In this document: positions 9,176 to 21,100 of the stretch, piece by piece | How the letters are laid out: each line of letters begins with the position of its first letter | Position numbering within the stretch: position 1 is the stretch's first letter | Assembly (NCBI GenBank): GCA_964200075.2 | Contig: CAXNAA020000206.1 | Location: 1 to 24,396 of the forward strand | Direction of reading: 5' to 3' | DNA: 24,396 bases | DNA from: Sphacelaria rigidula | Lineage: Eukaryota; Phaeophyceae; Sphacelariales | The notes under the pieces: model-generated | Database searches by the model: none | What the model was told of the DNA's origin: nothing | The model's input: only the letters and a program-made list of their open reading frames with translations | Position numbers and translations under genes: made by a program

Positions 9176-12100
9176 GTTATGTTTGTACCTTGCTGTCTTC
9201 GTGCACAAAAGCGTTACACCCCTGCGACTTTTCAGATGGTACCTATCTGACCTCCGGCCGTGCACTCGTTTCCGAACGATCGAAGAATGAGCGGCAGATC
9301 ATGTCTTGGCGGCTTGGCCTTCTTCTCGACGTTCCGAATTCGTGTACCGCACTTGTTCGTTGCCTGGAAGGGAAGATGGGGGGGAAGCGTGCTAGGGGAG
9401 GTCATTGCTTGTACCTCCTGGGCTTGAGCGCGAGCATCGGAATTGAATAAACACTGGACACGTGGGTGAGCTGGCAAATACGTGCGATTGGAACTGAGAC
9501 ACCCTGACCGCCCGCCTGCATGTTCCCTTCCCCTTTCTTCCCTCTACCTTTTTCGTGAATGTTTTTGGCAGGCTCCGGTACCAGGGTGCCGACGTCACTC
9601 GTCGACTGCAGGAACTGCTGCATGAGTGCGTGGGGGAATACGAGAAGGCTAGACTTTCGGAAGTGAGGCACCGACGGATGTCGGCGGAGATGTGTGACTC
9701 CGCAGTCCGGGGGATGGTGCTCGATCTGCGGTGAGTTTGTCGATGTGTCATTTTCTTGCTGTGTGGTGGTCGCCCGGTCGCTGGTTCGCTTGAAATTTGT
9801 CGTTGATGTCTTCATCATCATCGTCGTCGTCGTTGTTGTTGTCGTTGATGTTTTGGTGGTAGTGGTGAAGGCGGTGATTGATAGTGATGGCGGTGCTCCC
9901 GTGTCCCCGTATTCGTTGTGTAGCGCGAGCTTTGTTTTCCCCGCCTTCCCCCGCGGCGGACGACATGCTTGGATTTTCTCTTTTCGATTCGTTGCTGCTC
10001 TATGAACGTTTGCGTGTTGTCTTTCTCGGCGAACGAATCCAAATTATGCACAACTTCCTCCTTTGTTTACGCGTGTACGCAGTGTGTGCATATCCCTCGT
10101 TTATGTATGCACGTGCAGCACGTGAAAACCGCGTACACCTGTCGCAGCATAGGTTTCGTCATCTGCTGTCCTCTCCCGCGATAGGCTAGGCCCATACCTC
10201 ATCGGATCTTTTAACTTTCTCCGTAAAAACGCGCTCGCCCGTACGCGCTCGCCCGTATTAATAAAAGCAGTTGGTCAAGGTTTTGCGCCCGTCTAGAGGC
10301 GGACGCGTGCGGTCTAGCAAACGTGCGAGACCTCGGCGACCCGGGGATAGAAGCAACAAAAGCGGTATCTGCTATTGTTCCTAGTGCCCACACGAAGAAG
10401 ACGACGGCGTCGAATGCATCTACACGCCGCGGAAGTGGAGGGACGGGGGGTAAAGCAGATCCGTGTTCTTCTCGATTCAAGCCAAAGCCAGAGTCGGCGG
10501 CGACTACCGCTGCTTTGCAGTTAGTACCCGTTCTTGCCCGAGCTGGTCTATTACGTGACAACTCCCGCATTCTCCGCGTGGTCGCTCTGTACCCGTGTCG
10601 CAGCCATGCCATCGGCAACAGTGTCATTCGCTATCCTTTCGATGAAAGGACAAAAGGAGAAGCAGCTGTGCGAACTGTCGACCGTGCTCGATGTCGTGTT
10701 GGTGGGGGTGATGGGGGCAGTGACAGGCGACGAAGTGGCCTCGGAGCGGCAAGCCAGGACGAGAGTTTGGGGGGTGACTCACAAGCGAGCGTTGTTGTGC
10801 CCGAACAAAATACGCCGCTTTGCGTTTCGGAAGTCCTTCGTAAAGCCCTCCTCCGGAGCAATCACGCCTTGCGAAGGGCCGTCCTTGGTAGGAACAACAA
10901 CACTACTAACGTTGTTAATGATGACACGGGTAGGGGAACAAGCGGCGTATGCTGCGGTCAAGCGATGGGTAGTCTGTCTAGGCTGTCTTGGACGACGACG
11001 GGTTTGGATAACGCCCAGACAAGAGAAGATCATAGGCAATGTGGAGAGCACGATAATCCAGACGAAGGTGGCAGCAAGGGATCAGCTCTATGCAGCAGAG
11101 GGCCCTTCATCGGCGTGGAGAAATGCAACGTCGTCGGAGCAGATCCGCGGCTCCTCTTGAGCACGGCTGGCCTTGCGTGGGTCCTCCGACCTCCTTTTTT
11201 GGGGCAATCTGAACCCGGTCGGTCGGGTTCGGACGCTTCTCCATCGGACTGCAATGTACCATTGAAGCAACGTGCCGGCAGTAGTGGCAGCGACAGCGAT
11301 CGTGATAGTAACAATGTAGGCATGATGGGCGCGAGCACGGTCGACCATTTGGGGGATCTCGCAAATCCGCCAGCGATAGCGGTGTCTCGTTTGCAGAAAG
11401 TCGGTTGCGCTGGTGTCGATTTCAACGGCAAAGATGGCTCTGATGATGAACCGCGACGCGAAGAATTGGGTCGGGAAGTCACGTGGGTGAGCGCCACGCC
11501 GGTAGGGTCGCGGGTGTATTACTGCCTTGAAGAGGCCGCATGGGCGCATGCACAACAGCAGCAAACGACGTCGACGCCCGAAGCAGAAAGACAACGTCAT
11601 ATGGGCACGTCTGTTGGTCCGCCGCTAGCTGTAGATACACATTTGGGCCTGACCAAGGACACGAATCCAATGAGACAGTCTGCATCGGCGGAGCTCGATC
11701 TCGGTGATGGAAGGAGAACGCGTCGAACAACCCGCACCGATGCCCCATCGGCCTTGAGTTCGCCAGGAGCTTTTGGTCGGGATTTCATGGTCGAGACGGA
11801 GGAGCTGGAGTCTGACGCGAAACGCGCGTCCGCAATGGTTTTCGCTAGGAACGTATCTGAGATGCTGGCGGCGGTGTACACGGAGTCGCCGGGAAGCGTG
11901 ATTGCCGACCGAGAAACAAGCTGGAAGGAGAAAGAGGCGTCAAATGCACGCACCCGACAGCAGCAGCAGAAGCATCGACGTTCGTCTACCACGAAAGCCG
12001 GAAATTGGAAGTCTATCGTAGGGGATGACGGCGTGATGGCGACTACATCTAGCTGGGTGGTAGACGGGATCGCAGATAGCCATCGTCACAGTCAACAAAT

Positions 12101-15100
12101 TGGCTCTTCCGACAGAATCGAGCCCAGCAGACAGGTTTTGAATGCTCTCGGGGCGGTGCCAGATGTTCTTGTCGTCACCGTGAAGCTTCCAGAAGGAGAG
12201 CCGATAAGATCTCCTGAGAGTGCTGCGGCTGAGCATACATCGGTAGACTGTAGCGCAGCAAAGGCTGTGAGTGCGCCTAAACCGCGTTCGGGTGAACGTG
12301 TGGCGCGCCGAGACAAAAGTGGCAAACGTGCCACTGCTCCCGCCATCGCCTCCACCCCGGGGGTTGCAACGAGCATCGATGAAAACGCGGCGACAATCAC
12401 GCCATCCGGTATGTTGCACTTCGCCCCCGCCCGTGTGCTTCAGCTTCTCGGGACGCCGCACTACCGGGAGTTCATGAGGGCTTTGCCGCAAGCGGCACAC
12501 GCTAACCCTTGCCTATTACGTGGCGAGTACGACTCTACCTCTTGGTCACTGCGGCCGCCGCCTATCACCCGCCTTTACGTTGCTATGGGTGGTGGACATG
12601 CCTCGTCTTCCGCTGTAAATTATGCCGAGGGACGAGAAGGAGACCACAGCGCCGGCGAGGTGGGCGCCGTTCCATCAGCGGGGCCAGCGAAGGGATCAGT
12701 TGCCTCGATCGCGGCCGAGGACGGTCCTAACAGCAGCTATGGCAACGGGGGCGTTTCTTCTTGCAGCTTGCCACCGCGGTCGCCGTTGATCGGAGCCGTC
12801 TTGCAACCATTATCCGCACATGCGATGCGCGAGCTCTTGCAGATCTACGTCGCCACGACTCGCGGAGTGTCCCCGTCGACAGCCACTGTGAAGGAAAAAG
12901 GGCGACCCTTGACATCGGGGCTCTTTTTCGCCCCTTCTCCTCTTCGCGCCGCCGTTCCCACGGCAACACTCGCCAGCACGCGCTCCGACTCCGATATGGT
13001 CACCGCTGCTAGACACGAAGCAGAACATGCAAAAGGCGCCAGGGGTCAAGCGACCGCCGCGTGTGAGCTGCAGCGACGGCGTCGACGGCCGTCCAGCTCC
13101 TCCCGTGAGTCCAAGTCAGCTTTGAAGATTACTCCCCCGAGGCCGTCGACGGACACCTTATCCCGGTCCAGCCATGACGAAGCCTCAGCGGTGTCGCGAT
13201 GCCATAGCGTGGCGGATCCCAGGTTGTCGGTGTGGGAAGATACGCCGTCTGCCGCAACAGCAACTTTGTCAGGGACGGGGAGTTGCTTGACAAGTAGGTC
13301 GAGAAGCTCCGACGAAGACGACGGGGCAGAGCGAAGCACGGCCGTTACTTGCGGTGAGGATTTTTGTTACTATGATCCCGTAGCTGCCGTACCACCATCG
13401 GCGCTGGACATAATCCCTGACTCCCCACGTCTGTGCGAAAGTTCTTCCGGGCATTTGATTACCTCAGCTCTAGGCGAAAGTATCACGACCGGAGGTCGGT
13501 GCGGTATAGCCGACAGCATTACCACCGACAACATTATCGCATCATCGCTTCGCAGGCGGTACCGCCGCGCTTACGTTGCAGTACTGGCACCGCTGACGGT
13601 GACAGCCGTCGGTAGGGTCGGCCCTTCCAAGGCAGTGCCCGCCTCCGACATCGGGTTGCCCGGTGCTTCGGCGTATTTTTTGCAGCTCGAGGAGGCGGCC
13701 GACACCGCGTTCTATGAAGAAATGCGAAACTCAGATCTCCGTTGTTGTGAAGGTGCCGTTGGCCGTGCGGAGTGCGGACGCGTAAGCGGGGGTGGCGATG
13801 TAGGCGGGGGTGATGCGGGAAGGGGAACGAAGGGGGCAGAGTCACGGGCGGGAAGTGGTGTGCCGATCGTGTGCGTGTGGCGGGGTTGTCTGTCTGACGC
13901 TCAGTTCGGGTGAGTTGTTCTTATTCGGGTTTTCGCCGGTGATCATTTGTTTTCGGAATATTTAGGGATGAACGATCGACACGAACTTGAATACCTCTTC
14001 AGATTATCGTATTTTCCTGATGCGTTTTCGCCGCTTGCCCCGATTGACACCAGCACACAGGTTCTGGCGCAGTCATATTTTTTTCCCGAGTACACGGGCT
14101 CGGTGACGTGCAATGGAGAATGATTTTGTGATGGGCGCTTCAGTTGAATGCATGGTCGTGTTGGTCCAGTAGAAGCTGACGTTTTCTCGGCGCGTATCGG
14201 ATCGGTGACACATGTACCGAACAGGTCGTCATTATGCTCGGTGCACTTGCAGCTGAAAGACTTCTTGGACGTCAAATCTGCGAAGGTGAGTGGAGTCCAT
14301 CCCAGGTTTTATCCGATGGAGCACAGGCTGGGCCGCCCAAGACGCGGACAGGGATGTGAACAAGCGATTTAACAGCTCAATTTTTGGCTCGATTCCCATG
14401 AAATTTTGACACGATGTACAGGATGTATGTAGGAAGACTCTATCTTCTGCCCCCTACATTTTATTTTTTTCGGGAGCTATTCACGATTTTGTTCCGAAGT
14501 AAACTGTTTTGAAGTTTTTGATCGCCGATAACTCACGGAGGTGAAGAACAAATGTATGGGGCAGAAAGTCGAGTCTTTGCACATACATCCTGTATGTCGT
14601 GTCAAAATGTTATACAAAATGACTTGAAATTGAGATGTCAAATCGCGTGTTCGTGTCGAAGACCGGTTTCTATGTGGAGATGGACAAGCCACGAAAAAAT
14701 CAAACGCGGTTATGCTGTTCAATTTCGAGTATTTTTCCACGAAATTTCGACACGGTGTGCATGAGGTATGTTGTGAAATCCCTAGTTTCCCCCCTTGAAT
14801 TTTTTTCCTTCAACGAGTCGTCGACGCTTTTGTACCAGGAAAAATGTTCCGAAATTTAGATAACCAATGTCTCACGAGGAAAAAAATAAGAGGGGGCAAC
14901 GGTAGAGGCTTCACATATACCAAATGTAGATCGTGTCAAAATTTCATGGAAAACGACTTGAAATTCAGCAGTGAAATGGCGTTTTTCTGTCAAGAACCGG
15001 TTCACTTGCGTATAGAGTACAACAACCTCAGCCGGAACTTTGACGCTTTCTACAAGCGCGACGCCTTTGCGCGCCGGAGGTCTGGTCTGCGTGCCATCTC

Positions 15101-18100
15101 AGACCCTGCGCGCCTACAGGACGGCATGCACTGTCGTACAACCACAAGTACCGCAGCACCATCACTTTGCGGCCGCGGCACAACCGCCTGTAGCTGTAAA
15201 CGCGATTTCACCTGTTTTCCCCCCCTAATTCCGCTGCACATGCCAGCCTCAACTCTCTACACTTCGCAGCTGACTACAGTTTGGTATTTCGTTTGATGGG
15301 AACTTGTCAGGTCGCAGTGCTACGTGAAGTGAAAGACGCACGTTGATTTGCATATTACCACGATGCTTCATAGTAGGTACAACTCGCGATATATCGTCAG
15401 TTAGAACCGGCCGAAGGAAAGTCCGCTTGTTCGGCGGCCTAGCCTGTAGACTGCACACTACTTGCTTTGTTTCTCCGCGATCACGATTTGCTATCTCGGT
15501 GATGTCGTACGAGCAGCATTCCCCTGCCCCCTCACGTGCTGCTATAATCCCTGACCCTAAATGGAGCGCAGGCGCGGACACCGAGCGAGGCTCGCCGGTT
15601 TCTTCCCCCAGGAAGCCTTGACGCGAACAAACAACAGCGACGCTCCTCTTTTCGGAAGAAACGATCCAGCTCTGTCGTGACCAACACCACCACTTCTACC
15701 AGTGGTGGCGCTGCCTCTACCAAGAGCGGGGTTTCGGTTATTGACATGCAGCACCCTGGCGCTGAGAGTGAGGTCGCCGTGGCCTGCTCCATGTCCCCGC
15801 TCCTCGCGGAGCTTTTCAACGGCAAACTGGCGTCCACGATCTCGTTGTTTTGCCGAAGGGCGGTGGCGGAGTCGAGTGGGCGACAGTGGCGGGGTGTTGG
15901 TGGTGGAGGCGGCGGTGCTTGCAGCAGGTTAGTGTTGCGGCGGTTGGCGGGGCTCCCAGAAGTGTTGTGTGGGGAGGATAGCGCAAGAGATACGGGACAA
16001 GGCCTGGAGGGGAGATACGAGTAGCTTGACGTACCGCGTTTGCGGTCGTTTTCAGGGCGCCACAATGTTGCTGAGCATTCACGTGCAGGTGACGCTCAAC
16101 CGATGAGAGGGTGCTGATGTTTTGTAAGGCCTCCGACGTGAGACGATAGGCCACGTTCCCCAAACGGGAGAAACAGGACATAGGGAATGGTTCTTCTGGA
16201 GGTGACGGGGTATCCCTTGCGTCCACCTTGCGATTACTAATGTGGTGAAGGCGAAGGTCCTTTCCGGACATTTTTGTATACAATTAGTTAGTTGATTAGA
16301 ACTGTTTTGTGTCGATGTTACCCATTTCCCCCCCCCCCCCCCCCCCCTCTCCCCCCCCCCCTTCCTCACCCTACCCACTGCCTCCCCCTGCTGCACCATC
16401 AACCTCNNNNNNNNNNGCGAAGGTCCTTTCCGGACTTTTTTTTAAAAAATTTGTTTGTTGTTTAAAACTTTTTTTTTTCGATTTTTCCCCTTTCCCCCCC
16501 CCCCCCCCCCCGGCAATTTCCTCATCTCATGCATAACGAGTCACGCGTCTCTCAAAATGGACCCGATATCTTCAATGCTACAACGCGGGGGCGATGCTGG
16601 ATTTCCAAGTAATGAATATTCCAGACCTAATGTTGACTCACGTGACAAAAATCTGTCGGTGGACTCGGAGTAAGGGATATACTAAGTCCATCGGTTAGAG
16701 ATCTATCCAACAGCTGATTGCGAGTCTAAGACGTGAAACTAATGCGCTACCTAGGGAGAGAGAGGGGGATTGGTTTGGTCTTGGAGTTGCCTGGAGGCGA
16801 CCCCCAGATTACATGTGAGCGAGGAAGGATAAAATCAAGTTACCTGACGACAATCTGTGCGCTTCAGGTCACTTTTGCAGCCTTGGCCGTTGCCGACAGA
16901 GGGCGTTCAACTTGCGCTTTGGCTGAAGTGAAAGATTTTTGTCTTCGGTCCAAAATATTAGTGAGCGGCGCGTGCGCCGGGGGGCAAGGGGGGGCGGAGT
17001 GCGATGTAGAAAGATACGGAATCCTTTATACTACCAGGGATTCCTCGCGTAGAGGAGTTTAGCTGAGTACGTGACCCCTTGCACTGTATGGGACCGGTAT
17101 ATATTTGTTCCGTTATCAAAGGATTTGCCGTAAAGGTTTGCATCATGTCGTTGCGCACGCAAGAGTGGAAATACTGATACAACTGGAGAACAGTGCAATT
17201 ACAAAGGTACTGCACATATTATCTTCGTGTGCCGGCAGCGCTCTTCATCATTTCCGCATGTTTTGTTGCAATCGATACGAGCAGTAATCGGCGCGGATCC
17301 GGAAAGAGCGCCGTCGGGGGCGAGGACGGAGAAGACGGGGGGGGGTTGACGGTGAGAAGCTCTCGTACTTACTGTTGAGGCTTGGGTACTGTAACGTCCT
17401 CGGTTGTACCGTAACTGTACTATCGGGCTGACAAAGACGTACTTCGCTCTTACTCGTTGCGGGGTCTTGAGGAACCCTGCCGCTGTACGGACTTATTTCG
17501 TTTATATTATTTTCTTTTAATATATTGTTGGCTGTCCTTCGGGTATTGGTACATGAGGGTGCCGTTGTTAGCCCACTTTGAGCTATGTTCGTGGCTTCCC
17601 GGTACGCACCCTGCATCAGAACATTTTATGTTTGTCATACTTCAGGCGATAAAATTGCATGGTACATTTGCGGCAAGATGCTCTGTTTCGTTCAGCCATA
17701 CCGCTTCGATGAGTCATACCCTAGCCTACGTTCCTGTTGTCATGTGCAGGATACAAACCAGGCTTCCGGGGGGGCGAGATGGGCCATCCCCGGCAGCATA
17801 GAGGCTGCTGAACGCAAGCTGGACGATAGCATACACTGGGCGGAGCAGGTGTGTACGTGCTCATCATCGCCCCTGATCATACGCACATTGTTATGTGCAT
17901 AGCAAGGCGCGATATCAGTCGACAGGCACCGCTTAACCCTTTGGACGCTCTTGAGATTACTGCGAGGGCATCGCCACAATATCATGCCGCAACTATTTGC
18001 GTTTTGCCATCCACCGTTCGACCGTGTCCCGGCGTTGACGAGTCATACTACGATAGGTGGGGGGAGGGGAGGGTGATTCCACGAAAGAGAGGGCTCATAG

Positions 18101-21100
18101 ATGTGTCAGACAACATGACACGCTCGCAGTGCGCTTGTATTCGGGTGAAAGCGGGGACGAGCACTACAGATGTGGAGACCGTACATGTATGAGCGTAATG
18201 AACACCAGAATACACGTGTAAGCCGGATGAACAGCCTCAGGAGCGCGGTCCGCCAGTGACATACATGAGCGGACTCGACACGTTCAAACCTGTGAAACTG
18301 GATCTTTGGCAACCTAGGCAATGTGATGTCCGGTAGAAGGAGCTCGGAATAATATTAGAGTCACCGCATGAGCCCTGGTTGAACGTTGCCAGTACTGCCA
18401 TACCGGCTCTTTCAGTTGTTCTTCTTGCCTACCATCGGTCACGGCCAAATCCTCGCCTCAAACGACAAGAGGCGAAATCACGGCTCGCTTTGGAGATCCT
18501 TCGGTAACAGGGCACGACAACGTTCGTCTTCGGAACCCGTAACTCTACGGCCTCACCCCTAGCGAGGCCTAGTTTACACAAATGCGTGTTATTTAACACG
18601 GAAAAAAATGACCCAAAATACCCCGCCTCTCGACCGTAGCATGACTCTGATCGGCTAGTGCTCACCACATGGTCAATTGACACACTTGAACTCGGTGACC
18701 TGCACGAGTTTTTGCTCTTCTCTGCGCACTAACCTCCATGTTTCCTCGTCAGGTTTAATGCTCGAGCTTCGCGATATCCTGCTTTTCAACACGTCGAGAG
18801 GATATATCGTACGCAGACATTTTCGCCCTCGTAGAAGAATACCCTTCACAGCAGGAAGCCCACATGGTCCGCACAAATTGCCGCCGCAAACTGTTTTTGA
18901 ATATCTTACTTCCTACCTTCCTACTCCCGACCTTTCCCGTGCGGTAGCGGTGTAATCGACCACGGCAACGTCGCATATCTCATTCCGCTTCATCCCAAAA
19001 TCCTCCTTGATCGTTCTTCCGTTTCCTGCATTAGCTGCACAGAGCCAGTAGCGTGTGTACGGTTTTCTTGATCCACACGTACACCGACCTGAAACGTGTC
19101 CCCGCCCGGACGGTCATTGCCGAAACCTTTGAAACTTTACTCATTTTTCTGTCATGTATTTGCAGGGGCTGGTCTCGGGATCTCTCGAGTATACATGTCT
19201 CGAAGTTAAAGCAACGTTTGGATATGAATCTTCGATTTGGCCGTCGAGAGACGCCAGCCAGTTTGTTGGAAGATCCAAATCGATGTTCTGAATAGCAGTC
19301 GATGTGATGAAAGTTGTATGGTTGATTGTCTTGTCTACTGCGCATCAAATGTCCATGTGCACAAGAGATAGCGTTCCCGGAACGTTCGTTGGATGGAGGA
19401 TTTCTGCTTTTCGAGCCTTGTACCATGACTATGTGTGGATATATTTCAGGGTGTAGGGTAGTTATATTTCGGAGCGTTGAGTGCCTCCCATGGTCACTCA
19501 CTCTATCTCGGACCCAGGACATCATCAGCTTTTGCCGCCGTTGCTCTGAGTTCCACGTGAGTCCCTACTATTACGCTTTATAGTTGGGAGGAACTATTGG
19601 ATCTGGTTCGTATTGTAATCTACAAGGAGATAATCTATTTCTGTGAACATCTGGATTTCAACTGCTACTGTGGTTGGAATTGAGTTGATTTGTTACTGCG
19701 TAGCTGTGCTTTGCAATCAGGCAACCACGGCTCGAGCCTCTGTTCGTGAGAACATATCAGGAGGTGTACTGAGGCTGCCTTCTCGAAGGTGGCGAGTCCA
19801 AAGTACATAATATTTCACGCTAAACGCTGACTTTCCTTCCGCGGACTGCAGGTACTAAAGGTCGAGAAGGAGGTTACGGCAGAGTTGCGGCGACTGTCAG
19901 CTCTCGGGATCTACCCAGACGCCGAGTTAGAAAGAATTCGGCGTGAGCACGAAGTGTTTGCTGGCGAGTGGCGACAGGTATGAGCAGTAGTTGGTTTCCG
20001 CGGTGTGGATTGTGATGATGGAGGGATTATGCAAATCAGTTACGTATATGAACCAGATGTTTGTGGCGATCCCCCACAGCTGCGAATTTTTTGTCAAGCC
20101 ACCTGCTCTCTCCGTTCTCGGAAACAGGTGACATGTTTTTTTTTATCTTTTCCCCCCTTTTCGGCTGAGTCGACCTTCTCCGGAGGGCAACATTGTTGAG
20201 CATCCAGCACCCACAGCACTATTTCTGTCGAAATTTACAAACGAAATAGGTAACCTATCGCGGGACGCAAGGCTGAGATTACACTCTGTGGCAAATGTTA
20301 AACCGTCACCTTGATATCTCCCATAAACCGGCTCGAAAAATGCCCGTTTTTTTGGTCGCTTACAAGCACCCCGTAAGGTTAGGCTTCATACGCAACCGCT
20401 TTCCCCAGCTGGCACGCGCGCACTTTGTATGTTGAACCCTCCGCATCCAACCCATTTCAGGCAGGCGGTGACGGCCTCACTGGCGGTACCTGTACCTCCT
20501 CCCCAAAATATCGTGATCGCGGGTGGGGATCAAGAGGCGAGGAGGAAGACGAAGACGATGACGAATATCAAAACCAGCAATTCTCGATCGGAGGAGAACG
20601 CGTGACCGCTGCCGCCACGTCTACCGCTACGACCACTACTGCTGACCGCGTAGGGCTGCATATTTCATCGACGAGAGGTGAAGACATGAATGGTTTCGCA
20701 ATGGGCTCGCCGCTGATTACCCGTCGATCGAAAGGTGCCGCATCGGGGCTCTCAGCTGCGACCGACGGTACTCAAGTAGTGCAGGGTTCCGGTGGTGGTG
20801 GCGCAGCTGTAGCAGTGACGGCGGCGGCGGCGGCGGCGGCTGATACTGTTGGTGCCGGCGCACCCCACGATGCAGAGGGGAAGGCTTCCGTCGCGGAGAG
20901 AGATGGTCGACGACGAGCTACTCGGCAAGACAAATCTGTGTCGTCGTCGATGACGGCAACATCGTCCGGGAAAGTTGTCAGCGCCGGCGACGCTGGCGGA
21001 GTTGCAGAATGGGGAAAGAGAAGGAGTAACGGGGGCAGGAGGACGGAGTCTGAGATTGAGCTCGAGTTCTGTAAGATGAAGCGGACGCTCTTGAGGAAGC

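Noticed and set aside
10631-13845. Many minus-strand frames of 80-186 codons opposite the giant exon
   Set aside because: They are shadows of the GC-rich codon pattern of the plus-strand frame, with no splice or start signals of their own.
16056-16088. A 33-base segment with strong acceptor (ttttcag) and donor (GCAG|GTGACG)
   Set aside because: In the phase delivered by the exon at 15927 it reads into TGA. It could be an alternative terminal exon, but nothing else supports it.
16309-16536. A Pro-rich frame across the C homopolymers and the N gap
   Set aside because: It crosses the assembly gap and low-quality duplicated sequence, so it is meaningless as a protein.
19031-19525. A 164-codon minus-strand frame
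   Set aside because: It has no recognisable motif, overlaps plus-strand exon-like signals and its composition looks random.
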